Shown here: positions 6,856-13,678 of the stretch, in pieces
How the letters are laid out: every line of letters starts with the position of its first letter
How positions within the stretch are numbered: position 1 is the first letter of the stretch
Origin: Acidimicrobiia bacterium
GTDB lineage: Bacteria; Actinomycetota; Acidimicrobiia; Acidimicrobiales; Hopanoidiivorantaceae
Assembly: GCA_020027305.1 (NCBI GenBank)
Contig: JAHRAM010000025.1
Location: forward strand, 1 to 13,825
DNA: 13,825 nt
Reading direction: 5' to 3'
The notes under the pieces: model-generated
What the model saw: only the letters and a program-made list of their open reading frames with translations
The model's database searches: none
Told to the model about the DNA's origin: nothing
Translations under genes and position numbers: made by a program

Positions 6856-8568
6856 ATGGCTGGAAATTTTAGCCCGTTTGAAAAGCTCACCCGTGCTGAT
6901 TGGGAAAAGGCAGCACAGAAAATCACAGGTGGCAAAGCTACCGATGAAGCACTTTCTACTAGAACTTATGATGACATTATAATTAAGCCTCTTTATGATG
7001 AGTCAGATTTAGCATCGGTCAATAAAGATTTTTCGGCAGGCGAAACCTCTCCAGATTTATTTTGCCATCATAGTTTTTCTGCTGACAATGGCTGGGAAGT
7101 TCGCCAGAAGTTGGTGCTTGAAGAAAGCTTGACATCTCAAAAAATCACTGAAGAATTTTTGGCGCTTAAAAAGGAGGGGGCAGATGGGGTGTGGCTTGAA
7201 TTTCTGGAGCTGCCAAACAAAAAAAGCATAAAAAAAATAATAAGTGAAGCTGAAAATATTGGCTTGAGTTTGTTTATTGATGCTGGGCCTTATGAATTTG
7301 AAGTGGCGCAGGCCGTTTTAGAGCAGTTGGAAAAGAGCAAGCCAAGAAATACCAAAGACAATTCAGTGGAAAATTCAAAAACAGACTTAAAAACTAGCTC
7401 AAAAATAAGTCCAAAAATAAATTCAAAGACAAATTCAAAAATAAGTCTAAATCTAGACCCACTAGGAACACTTGCTAGGTATGGGCAAATCACTAAAAAC
7501 CCAGAGGAACTCTTGGAAATTTGGGCTGAAATTGCTAAAAAGGCATATATATATAACGCAGATATATATAACGCAGAAAATACACATATATATAATGTCA
7601 TTCCGTTTGGGGTGGATGTGTCAATTTATGCTGAGGCTGGTGCCACTGAATCCCGCCAGCTCTCACTTGCCCTAAAAACTGCTAAGCAATACATTGATGC
7701 CTTATTAACTGATAGCACTGATTTCGCTGATGAGCCAAACATTGAGAAATATTTGCAGTTTGTGCCGTTGGAGTTTACATTTGCGGTTTCACCTGAGATG
7801 TTTAGAAATATTGCGTTCCTTAGGGCGTTTAGAGTGTGCTTTTCTAAGTTGCTTCAAGAAGAAGGAATTGCTAAAGAATCAGCAGATACATTAGCAGGCG
7901 AAACTCAGGTTCATGCAGTGTCTTCATCCTTTTATTTCACGGGAATTGACATTTGGAACAATTTGCTTCGTTCCACCAGTGCCTGTTTTGGCGCAGTCTT
8001 GGGAGGGGCAAATAGTGTTACCGTTCTACCCATAGATACCGTTTTGGAATCTGAAAACCCAGCATACAGAAGACTTGCTGCTAATGTTTCACATCTATTA
8101 AAGCGGGAATCTCATTTGGCAAGGGTTGGCGACCCAGCGTCTGGAAGTTTTTATTTGGAATCCCTTACTGCTGAGATGGCAAAGCAAGGCTGGGGGGAGT
8201 TTAAAGAGCTTGCCGAAGGCGACATGTTTTCATATTTAAAGAATGGAAAAATTCACAAAGCCATAGAAGATGATTGGCAAAATCAGTTATCAGACATTTC
8301 AAATGATAGAGGAGACACTGATGATAACAGCACTTCAAATGGCACTGCTTCAAATGGTAGGAAGGAAAAAATTATTGTCGGTGTAAACAAGTTTCAAGAT
8401 GCTACATCTCAATCAAATGGTGGGGCACAAAATGAGAGTTCAAAGGCTAAACAGGGTTCTAGCGCCAAACAGGCAAAATCGCGACAACAATTTGAGCTGC
8501 CCCAAAATCCAGCTATAAGAATTGACCCACTTCAACCCAAACGCCGTTCTAAACACTTAGAGAAATAA
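6856..8568 (+). CDS. mutA: Methylmalonyl-CoA mutase small subunit, C-terminal domain absent
   Basis: A 570-residue small (beta) subunit of adenosylcobalamin-dependent methylmalonyl-CoA mutase. It pairs with the catalytic MutB encoded 27 bases downstream. Family marks are FEKLTRADWEKAA at 8-20, ESADTLAGETQVHAVSSS at 341-358, FGAVLGGANSVTVLPID at 378-394, RLAANVSHLL at 406-415, ESHLARVGDPASGSFYLE at 418-435 and IIVGVNKF at 506-513. In most homologues a degenerate cobalamin-like domain of over 100 residues follows. Here the protein stops at PLQPKRRSKHLEK, about where that domain would begin, and the short gap to mutB leaves no room for a remnant. Two low-complexity stretches are unusual: Lys/Ser/Asn/Thr-rich 159-199, and Ser/Asn/Gly-rich 479-545. 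A 15-bp repeat encodes IYNA units at 231-248. The start is supported by homology from residue 8 and the -10 element just upstream. Confidence 0.9.
   Translation: MAGNFSPFEKLTRADWEKAAQKITGGKATDEALSTRTYDDIIIKPLYDESDLASVNKDFSAGETSPDLFCHHSFSADNGWEVRQKLVLEESLTSQKITEEFLALKKEGADGVWLEFLELPNKKSIKKIISEAENIGLSLFIDAGPYEFEVAQAVLEQLEKSKPRNTKDNSVENSKTDLKTSSKISPKINSKTNSKISLNLDPLGTLARYGQITKNPEELLEIWAEIAKKAYIYNADIYNAENTHIYNVIPFGVDVSIYAEAGATESRQLSLALKTAKQYIDALLTDSTDFADEPNIEKYLQFVPLEFTFAVSPEMFRNIAFLRAFRVCFSKLLQEEGIAKESADTLAGETQVHAVSSSFYFTGIDIWNNLLRSTSACFGAVLGGANSVTVLPIDTVLESENPAYRRLAANVSHLLKRESHLARVGDPASGSFYLESLTAEMAKQGWGEFKELAEGDMFSYLKNGKIHKAIEDDWQNQLSDISNDRGDTDDNSTSNGTASNGRKEKIIVGVNKFQDATSQSNGGAQNESSKAKQGSSAKQAKSRQQFELPQNPAIRIDPLQPKRRSKHLEK
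7547..7576 (+). repeat. mutA: In-frame 15-bp tandem repeat in mutA
   Basis: Two perfect adjacent copies of ATATATATAACGCAG at 7547-7561 and 7562-7576, followed by a degraded third, ATATATATAATG, near 7587. The frame is kept and reads YIYNADIYNAENTHIYNV. It lies in a variable part of the barrel domain before the conserved VDVSIYAEAGA, so it is probably a tolerated loop expansion. Confidence 0.9.
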
Positions 8569-8595
8569 TTAAGCTAGCACCGAAACTCAAAAACA

Positions 8596-10671
8596 ATGAC
8601 AACTGAAACAACAACTCCAAAAACAGCAACCCCAGAAGGCATCCCTATCGCACAGAGCTATAACTCTTTGCCAGATGACTTCAGCAATTCCTATCCAGGT
8701 TCACCCCCATATCTTCGTGGCCCTTATGCCACGATGTATGCCACTTCGCCTTGGACTATCCGCCAATATGCAGGGTTTTCAACAGCTGAAGAATCAAATG
8801 CCTTTTACCGCAGAAACATAGCTGCAGGCCAAAGAGGTCTGTCGGTTGCATTTGATCTAGCCACTCATCGAGGCTATGACTCTGACAACCCCAGAGTGAT
8901 GGGCGATGTGGGAATGGCAGGCGTAGCTATTGATTCCATTGATGACATGCTCACCCTGTTTGACGGAATCCCACTAGATGAGATGACGGTTTCTATGACA
9001 ATGAACGGAGCAGTGCTTCCCATTATGGCGCTCTATATTTTGGCGGGCGAAAAAACAGGGGTTCCACCCGAAAAACTAGGTGGCACAATTCAAAACGACA
9101 TCTTAAAAGAGTTTATGGTGCGAAACACATATATCTACCCGCCAGCAGGGTCTATGCGAATTGTCTCAGACATCTTTTCGTATGCCTCAAAAAACATGCC
9201 TAAGTTCAACTCGATATCAATCTCTGGCTACCACATGCAAGAGGCAGGAGCCACTGCTGATTTAGAGTTGGCATACACATTGGCAGATGGAATGGAATAT
9301 ATCCGCTGCGGGCTGGCAGCTGGGTTAGACATTGATGATTTTGCTCCACAGCTGAGTTTCTTTTGGGGGGTGGGAATGGATTTCTTTATGGAAGTTGCAA
9401 AGCTCAGGGCGGGAAGGCTTCTGTGGGCTGAGTTGGTCAGCCAGTTCAACCCCAAAAACCCAAAGTCGCTTTCTCTAAGAACGCATTGTCAAACGTCGGG
9501 ATGGTCGCTGACCGCACAAGATGCCTATAACAATATTATTAGAACTTGTATTGAGGCAATGGCTGCCACACAAGGGCAAACCCAATCGCTCCACACCAAC
9601 TCTTTTGATGAAGCACTGGCTCTGCCAACAGATTTTTCGGCACGGATTTCAAGAAACACACAACTCTTTTTGCAGCACGAAACTGACACCTGCGACGTCA
9701 TTGACCCATGGGGTGGAAGTTATTTTGTAGAAACCCTAACCTGTGATTTGATTAAACGCGCCAAAGAACATATTGAAGAAGTTGAAGGGCTAGGCGGAAT
9801 GACCAAAGCCATAGAAGCTGGAATCCCCAAAGCCAAAATAGAAGAAGCAGCTACTAAAACTCAAGCCCGCATTGAGTCTGGCGGCCAAGATCGCATTGGG
9901 CTAAATATTTTCCAGCCTGACCCAGAACACGACATTGATATTCCAGTTTTAAAAATCGACAACACCAAAGTGCGAACCGAACAAATTACCCGTTTGAAAA
10001 AATATAAGGAAGCTAGAGACATGAAGGCTCTTGAGGTCGCGCTTGAAAAACTTACTAAAGCAGCAGTTGATGTTAGCAACGGCAACCTACTTGAGTTGGC
10101 AGTTGATGCAGCACGACATGGAGCAACTGTGGGAGATATATCAGATGCACTTGAAAAAGAATTTGGTAGATATAGTGCCACACCTACAGTGATTTCTGGA
10201 GTATTTTTAGAAGGAATGGGTAAAAATAAAGATATGGAAACTATATCAGGTAGGGTAGAGGAATTTGCCAAGCGGGCCGGGCGCCGCCCGCGTATATTGG
10301 TTGCTAAGGTAGGGCAAGACGGCCACGACCGCGGACAAAAAATTGTAGCAAGTGCTTATGCAGATATGGGTTTTGATGTAGATGTTGGCCCATTGTTTCA
10401 AACTCCAAAAGAAGTCGCTCGCCAAGCCATTGAAAACGATGTTCACATCGTAGGAATTTCTAGCTTGGCAGCTGGGCATTTGACTTTAGTGCCAGCCCTT
10501 ATTGAGGAGCTTAAAAACTTAAATCGCGAAGATATTTTGGTGATTGTGGGAGGTGTCATCCCCCAAGACGACCAAAAAACTTTGCTTGACATGGGGGTTG
10601 ATGCAGTGTTTCCTTCTGGAACAGAAATTGCTCAAGCTGGGCGAGAATTGCTTGACCTATTAGAAAAATAA
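8596..10671 (+). CDS. mutB: Methylmalonyl-CoA mutase large subunit
   Basis: A 691-residue catalytic (alpha) subunit interconverting methylmalonyl-CoA and succinyl-CoA with adenosylcobalamin. The N-terminal CoA-binding barrel shows PPYLRGPYATMYATSPW at 37-53, Y58 (equivalent to Tyr89 of the Propionibacterium enzyme), GYHMQEAGATAD at 211-222 with H213 (His244 equivalent), RTHCQTSGWSLTAQDAYNN and IEAMAATQGQTQSLHTN. The C-terminal B12 domain has DGHDRG at 575-580 with the cobalt-ligating H577, then ISSLAAGH and VGGVIPQDD. Length is slightly below the usual 715-730, mainly at the N-terminus. No Shine-Dalgarno precedes the ATG at 8596; a 27-base gap from mutA suggests cotranscription. Isobutyryl- or ethylmalonyl-CoA mutase is less likely given the close agreement with MutB and the MutA partner. 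Confidence 0.97.
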   Translation: MTTETTTPKTATPEGIPIAQSYNSLPDDFSNSYPGSPPYLRGPYATMYATSPWTIRQYAGFSTAEESNAFYRRNIAAGQRGLSVAFDLATHRGYDSDNPRVMGDVGMAGVAIDSIDDMLTLFDGIPLDEMTVSMTMNGAVLPIMALYILAGEKTGVPPEKLGGTIQNDILKEFMVRNTYIYPPAGSMRIVSDIFSYASKNMPKFNSISISGYHMQEAGATADLELAYTLADGMEYIRCGLAAGLDIDDFAPQLSFFWGVGMDFFMEVAKLRAGRLLWAELVSQFNPKNPKSLSLRTHCQTSGWSLTAQDAYNNIIRTCIEAMAATQGQTQSLHTNSFDEALALPTDFSARISRNTQLFLQHETDTCDVIDPWGGSYFVETLTCDLIKRAKEHIEEVEGLGGMTKAIEAGIPKAKIEEAATKTQARIESGGQDRIGLNIFQPDPEHDIDIPVLKIDNTKVRTEQITRLKKYKEARDMKALEVALEKLTKAAVDVSNGNLLELAVDAARHGATVGDISDALEKEFGRYSATPTVISGVFLEGMGKNKDMETISGRVEEFAKRAGRRPRILVAKVGQDGHDRGQKIVASAYADMGFDVDVGPLFQTPKEVARQAIENDVHIVGISSLAAGHLTLVPALIEELKNLNREDILVIVGGVIPQDDQKTLLDMGVDAVFPSGTEIAQAGRELLDLLEK

Positions 10672-10686
10672 CCAGCAAAAAGTTAA

Positions 10687-11649
10687 GTGGGAAATTCAAA
10701 AAGGCGCGATATAAAGCAGCTTGCTTCTGCTGTCATATCAGGGGATAGAACGTCAGTCGGGCAAAGCCTCACATTGGTAGAAAGCACTAATCCATCTGAC
10801 CGAGAAGATGTTGGGCAACTACTTGAAAGCCTTTCTGAACATACTGGCGATTCATTGAGAATAGGGGTGACTGGAATTCCTGGGGCGGGGAAGTCAACGC
10901 TCATCAACGTTTTAGGCAAGCAACTTGTAGAAGATGGTTATAAAGTTGCAGTGTTAGCAGTTGACCCATCATCTTCAAAAAGTGGTGGCTCTATATTGGG
11001 AGACAAAACACGGATGGAAGATATTGCAAATTTGTCAGAGGTGTTTATTAGGCCGTCACCTACTGATGGGGCATCGGGGGGCATAACTCGCGCAAGCCGA
11101 GAATCAATTGCTGTTCTAGAGGCTGCTGGGTATGACATTGTCTTTTTAGAAACCGTAGGGTCAGGGCAATCTGAGTTGAAAGCAGCAGATGTAGTTGACA
11201 TCTTAGTGCTGGTTGCAATCCCTGGAGCAGGTGATGAACTGCAAGGCATTAAACGTGGAATAATGGAGTTGGTTGATATGGTGCTGGTCAATAAAGTAGA
11301 CATCAACCCAGAAGCCAAAGTAAAAGCAGCGGTCAACGACTTTGTAGCTGCCTTGCACTTGCTTCATACAAAAGATCCAGTTGTGCTTCCAGTTAGTGCT
11401 ACAACTGGCACAGGCATAAAAGAAGTGGTAGAAGTTTTTACAAGTCAAAAGGCTGAGTTGGAAAACACTACTTCTAAGCGAACCGAACAAAAAGTGAAGT
11501 CTCTAGGAGAGTTAATTGAGCGAACCCTACTTGAAGAAAAACTCAACAGCCCCGAATCTCAAAAGCTATTAAAAAAACTTGAGGGGAAAATTGCAGCTGG
11601 GGAGCTAACCCCAACTGAGGCAGCACAAAAGTTTTTCGAAAAGAGCTAG
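10687..11649 (+). CDS. meaB: Methylmalonyl-CoA mutase-associated GTPase MeaB
   Basis: A 320-residue SIMIBI-class G3E GTPase that protects and reactivates methylmalonyl-CoA mutase by gating cobalamin loading. Visible motifs are Walker A GIPGAGKST at 63-71, AVDPSSSKSGGSILGDKTRM at 91-110, FIRPSPT at 120-126, the switch segment ETVGSGQSE at 155-163, the guanine-specificity NKVD at 202-205 and a later PVSA. Length is normal for MeaB/ArgK. The start is GTG at 10687, 15 bases after mutB, with no clear Shine-Dalgarno; the next conserved block begins near residue 10, so a much later start is unlikely. Gene order mutA-mutB-meaB is the classic arrangement and fixes its partner. Confidence 0.95.
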   Translation: MGNSKRRDIKQLASAVISGDRTSVGQSLTLVESTNPSDREDVGQLLESLSEHTGDSLRIGVTGIPGAGKSTLINVLGKQLVEDGYKVAVLAVDPSSSKSGGSILGDKTRMEDIANLSEVFIRPSPTDGASGGITRASRESIAVLEAAGYDIVFLETVGSGQSELKAADVVDILVLVAIPGAGDELQGIKRGIMELVDMVLVNKVDINPEAKVKAAVNDFVAALHLLHTKDPVVLPVSATTGTGIKEVVEVFTSQKAELENTTSKRTEQKVKSLGELIERTLLEEKLNSPESQKLLKKLEGKIAAGELTPTEAAQKFFEKS

Positions 11650-11657
11650 TTTTTAAT

Positions 11658-11686
11658 TTGGAATTTCAGCGAATTTAATCTAATGT
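11658..11686 (+). promoter_or_regulatory. Possible promoter before atp genes
   Basis: TTGGAA (11658-11663) and TAATGT (11681-11686) are separated by 17 bases, and the second ends 7 bases before the GTG at 11694. Each half matches consensus only partly (4/6 and 3/6). The geometry would give a leaderless or nearly leaderless transcript, consistent with the lack of a Shine-Dalgarno before the AtpZ-like gene. Confidence 0.25.
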
Positions 11687-11693
11687 TTTTATA

Positions 11694-11996
11694 GTGGTGA
11701 ATTTGTTTGCACACAAAAGAGACTTGAGAAGACAAAATAAAAATGAGGAGTTGTCCCGTGGTGTGCGGCGAAGTAGTGGCGCCTATGAATTAGTGGTTGC
11801 TGCAGTGCTAATGGGGCTTCTAGGTTTTGGGCTTGATCTCTGGTTGGGGTTGCTTCCCATTCTTACGATTGTTCTGGGGCTGATAGGGTTCATTGGTGCC
11901 AGCATCTCAATCTTTTATCGCTACAGAGAGGCAATGAATAAAGAATTGATGAATAAGGGGTTAATGAATAAAGAGCCAGTGGGGCACCAGCGATGA
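11694..11996 (+). CDS. AtpZ/AtpI-family ATP synthase accessory membrane protein
   Basis: A 100-residue membrane protein with a basic N-terminus, GAYELVVAAVLMGLLGFGLD (29-48, first membrane segment) and LLPILTIVLGLIGFIGASISIF (53-74, second). The G-x-Y-E and G-x-x-L-D spacing and position at the head of the atp operon match the small F1F0-ATPase accessory family (ATPase_gene1, AtpZ). That family works with AtpI in ion transport and c-ring assembly. The start is one of two adjacent GTG codons (11694 or 11697) without a Shine-Dalgarno. The C-terminus ends in three MNK-x-x units encoded by a 15-bp repeat, absent from typical members as far as I recall. Its TGA overlaps the next ATG in ATGA, so translation is coupled to atpI. 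Confidence 0.75.
   Translation: MVNLFAHKRDLRRQNKNEELSRGVRRSSGAYELVVAAVLMGLLGFGLDLWLGLLPILTIVLGLIGFIGASISIFYRYREAMNKELMNKGLMNKEPVGHQR
11934..11978 (+). repeat. In-frame 15-bp triplicated repeat, AtpZ-like C-terminus
   Basis: Three adjacent units beginning ATGAATAA(A/G) at 11934, 11949 and 11964 encode MNKEL, MNKGL and MNKEP. Each unit brings an in-frame ATG. The frame of the gene is kept. Confidence 0.85.
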
Positions 11997-12523
11997 GCCT
12001 ATTTACTACAAGCATTCCAGGCCCCCAACCAGTTGCGCAAGTGGCGAAAGATATTATCCGCCGTGGGCTTATTGTTGGACCATTGCTTCTTATAGTCGGA
12101 GGCTCAATCTGGGGGCTGGCTGGACTATCGTCTACGGCATACGGCATTGGATTGGTGCTTGTGAATTTTGCTATGGCAGCAGCATTCATTACATATACTT
12201 CACGGATATCTTTAGGTTTGTTGATGGTAAGCGTGATGTTTGGATTTTTGATTCGGCTGGGGCTAATATTTCTTGCATTCTGGTTGGCAAAAGACGCAGG
12301 ATGGATGCACCCGATTGCACTAGGGATGACTATTATCGTCACTCATTTGGGGTTATTGGTATGGGAGCTTAGATTTGTATCAGCCAGTTTGGCATATCCC
12401 GGCTTGAAACCAAAGAAATCAAAATTTGGCAAAAGTAGCTGGAATTTCAGAAAGCAAAAAGGTGATAGCAAGGTAGAAATATTAGACGAACGAGAGACAA
12501 AAGAGAGCGTGAAAAATGATTAG
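11993..12523 (+). CDS. atpI: ATP synthase subunit I-like membrane protein
   Basis: A 176-residue protein with four predicted membrane segments at about residues 26-45, 48-68, 73-98 and 105-126, then a hydrophilic Lys-rich tail of about 40 residues. Its position directly before atpB and its four-helix plan fit ATP synthase subunit I, a c-ring assembly and Mg-transport accessory. Sequence in this family is poorly conserved, so the name rests largely on context. GGGG about 8 bases before the ATG may serve as ribosome site. It overlaps the upstream gene by 4 bases (ATGA) and atpB by 8 bases. The tail is charged (KPKKSK, then DERETK) and probably cytoplasmic. Confidence 0.75.
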   Translation: MSLFTTSIPGPQPVAQVAKDIIRRGLIVGPLLLIVGGSIWGLAGLSSTAYGIGLVLVNFAMAAAFITYTSRISLGLLMVSVMFGFLIRLGLIFLAFWLAKDAGWMHPIALGMTIIVTHLGLLVWELRFVSASLAYPGLKPKKSKFGKSSWNFRKQKGDSKVEILDERETKESVKND

Positions 12524-13289
12524 GGCAGCTATTGAATTCCCACCTATTGAAAATATCGTTGAGTGGCCTAATTTTCTATTTGATGGAAATAGCCTTTTAG
12601 GTTTCAACAAAATTGCCCTCATCTCTTTGATTGCCATATTGGTTCCAACCATTTTATTTTTGGTGGCTGGAAGAACCCCCAAACTTGTTCCTAGTGGCGC
12701 TCAATCATTTGCTGAGGGAATAGTTCGGTTTGTAGAAACTCAAGTAGCTCGGCCAGGAATCGGCCCTGGCTATGAGCCATATCTTCCCTTGCTGATATGT
12801 TTTTTCTGCTTCATTTCCATTGGCAACCTTTTTGAAGTCATCCCATTTTTCCAAATGCCAGCAAATGCTCGAATGGCTGGACCGTTAGTTTTAGCAATCG
12901 TGGCATATTTATATTTCATTGGGGTTGGCATGAAAAATAATGGACCACTCAAATACTTGAAGGCTGTGGCATTCCCTTCTGGGGTGCCTAAGTTTATGTA
13001 CATTTTGGTAACTCCCATTGAGTTAGTTTCCACATTTTTGGTGCGCCCGTTCAGCCACGCTATCAGGCTTTTTGCCAATATGTTGGCAGGGCATATCTTG
13101 CTGGTGAGCTTTAGCGTTTTGTGTATAGCAGTTTGGTCGCTTCAATTCACAGCGGTTTTGGAGGTGCTTACATTCCCTGGGCTTATTATCTTTACGGCGT
13201 TTGAGGTTGGAGTTAGCTTCATTCAGGCATTTGTATTTTCAATACTGGCAGCTGTATACATTGGAGGTGCACTTCACCCAGAACACTAA
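12516..13289 (+). CDS. atpB: ATP synthase F0 subunit a
   Basis: The 257-residue membrane stator subunit that forms the two proton half-channels against the c-ring. The key motif RPFSHAIRLFANMLAGH contains the essential R184 (E. coli Arg210 equivalent). H193 stands where E. coli has Glu219, and an acidic residue in FEVGVSFIQAF stands where E. coli has His245. This His/Glu swap is the usual one in mitochondrial-type subunits, so the channel looks functional. Other marks are PYLPLL at 88-93, GNLFEVIPFF at 103-112 and LVTPIELVS at 164-172. It starts inside the end of atpI (8-base overlap). Its TAA abuts the ATG of a 34-codon small ORF leading to atpE. Confidence 0.95.
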   Translation: MIRAAIEFPPIENIVEWPNFLFDGNSLLGFNKIALISLIAILVPTILFLVAGRTPKLVPSGAQSFAEGIVRFVETQVARPGIGPGYEPYLPLLICFFCFISIGNLFEVIPFFQMPANARMAGPLVLAIVAYLYFIGVGMKNNGPLKYLKAVAFPSGVPKFMYILVTPIELVSTFLVRPFSHAIRLFANMLAGHILLVSFSVLCIAVWSLQFTAVLEVLTFPGLIIFTAFEVGVSFIQAFVFSILAAVYIGGALHPEH

Positions 13290-13394
13290 ATGGAAAATAA
13301 ACAAAAACTAAACCAAAACAAACAAAAACTAAACCAAAACAAACAAAAACTAAATCAAAAACAAATAAAAACAATTAAAAGGAGAGAAAAATGA
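13290..13394 (+). CDS. 34-codon small ORF bridging atpB and atpE
   Basis: The base after the atpB stop begins an ATG (TAAATG). The frame runs for 34 sense codons and ends in a TGA that overlaps the atpE start as ATGA. The product would be very basic and Lys/Gln/Asn-rich, with three copies of KQKLNQN placing Leu at residues 7, 14 and 21, an amphipathic or coiled-coil-like spacing, then QIKTIKRREK. It is encoded by a 21-bp tandem repeat, a multiple of three. No Shine-Dalgarno lies at proper spacing (a GGAGG at 13263-13267 is 22 bases away), so translation would rely on reinitiation after atpB. It could be a true microprotein, a device that carries ribosomes from atpB to atpE, or an accident of an A-rich spacer that lacks T-start stop codons. 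I know of no ATP synthase protein like it. Confidence 0.35.
   Translation: MENKQKLNQNKQKLNQNKQKLNQKQIKTIKRREK
13299..13362 (+). repeat. 21-bp tandem repeat in atpB-atpE spacer
   Basis: Two perfect units of 21 bases, AAACAAAAACTAAACC plus AAAAC, at 13299-13319 and 13320-13340. A third at 13341-13362 has one C-to-T change and one extra A, followed by a degraded AAATAAAAAC. The tract is almost free of G and should be unstructured in RNA. Confidence 0.93.
13380..13385 (+). promoter_or_regulatory. atpE: Strong Shine-Dalgarno of atpE
   Basis: AGGAGA lies 5 bases before the atpE ATG and is the best ribosome site among the plus-strand metabolic genes here. Together with the A-rich unstructured leader it suits high translation of subunit c, which is needed in about ten copies per complex. 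Confidence 0.75.
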
Positions 13395-13672
13395 GCTTAA
13401 CAGCAACAATAATCGCACAAGCCGCACAAGTCTTAGACAAAGCTGGACAGCAAACTGCTAACGCAGCTACTGGTGCTGGTTTTGCCTATGGGTTGGCAGC
13501 AATCGGGCCGGGCATCGGCATTGGATATTTGGTAGGGCAGGCCGTTCAGGCAATGGCTCGTCAACCAGAATCTGCAGGACAGGTTCAAACCACGATGTTT
13601 CTAGGCATCGCTTTTACAGAGGCATTGGCACTTCTGGGGTTTGTTGTATTCATCATGTTGAAATTTGTCTAA
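13391..13672 (+). CDS. atpE: ATP synthase F0 subunit c
   Basis: The 93-residue proteolipid of the rotating c-ring. Two membrane helices are visible. Helix 1 has the Gly-rich packing motif AAIGPGIGIGYLVGQ (36-50). The polar loop is ARQPE with RQP at 57-59. Helix 2 has GIAFTEALALLGFVV with the ion-binding E77. The residue after Glu is Ala rather than Ser/Thr, and no Na-site signature is seen, so the coupling ion is probably H+. A hydrophilic N-terminal lead of about 28 residues precedes helix 1, longer than in E. coli but usual in actinobacteria. The start is fixed by AGGAGA. Confidence 0.96.
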   Translation: MSLTATIIAQAAQVLDKAGQQTANAATGAGFAYGLAAIGPGIGIGYLVGQAVQAMARQPESAGQVQTTMFLGIAFTEALALLGFVVFIMLKFV

Positions 13673-13678
13673 GCAAAA

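Noticed and set aside
9861..10271. 136-codon minus-strand ORF inside mutB
   Set aside because: It lies wholly within a strongly conserved mutB reading frame and is Ser-rich as expected for an antisense shadow.
10938..11336. 132-codon minus-strand ORF inside meaB
   Set aside because: Antisense of conserved GTPase motifs; no ribosome site and shadow-like composition.
13299..13362. Repeats as a CRISPR array or iteron origin
   Set aside because: Units are directly adjacent without spacers, are low-complexity, and lie within an ATP synthase operon with no cas or replication gene.
13391..13672. Na+-coupled c-ring
   Set aside because: The residue after the ion-binding Glu is Ala, and the Gln/Ser-Thr sodium-site pattern is not visible, so a proton type is more likely.
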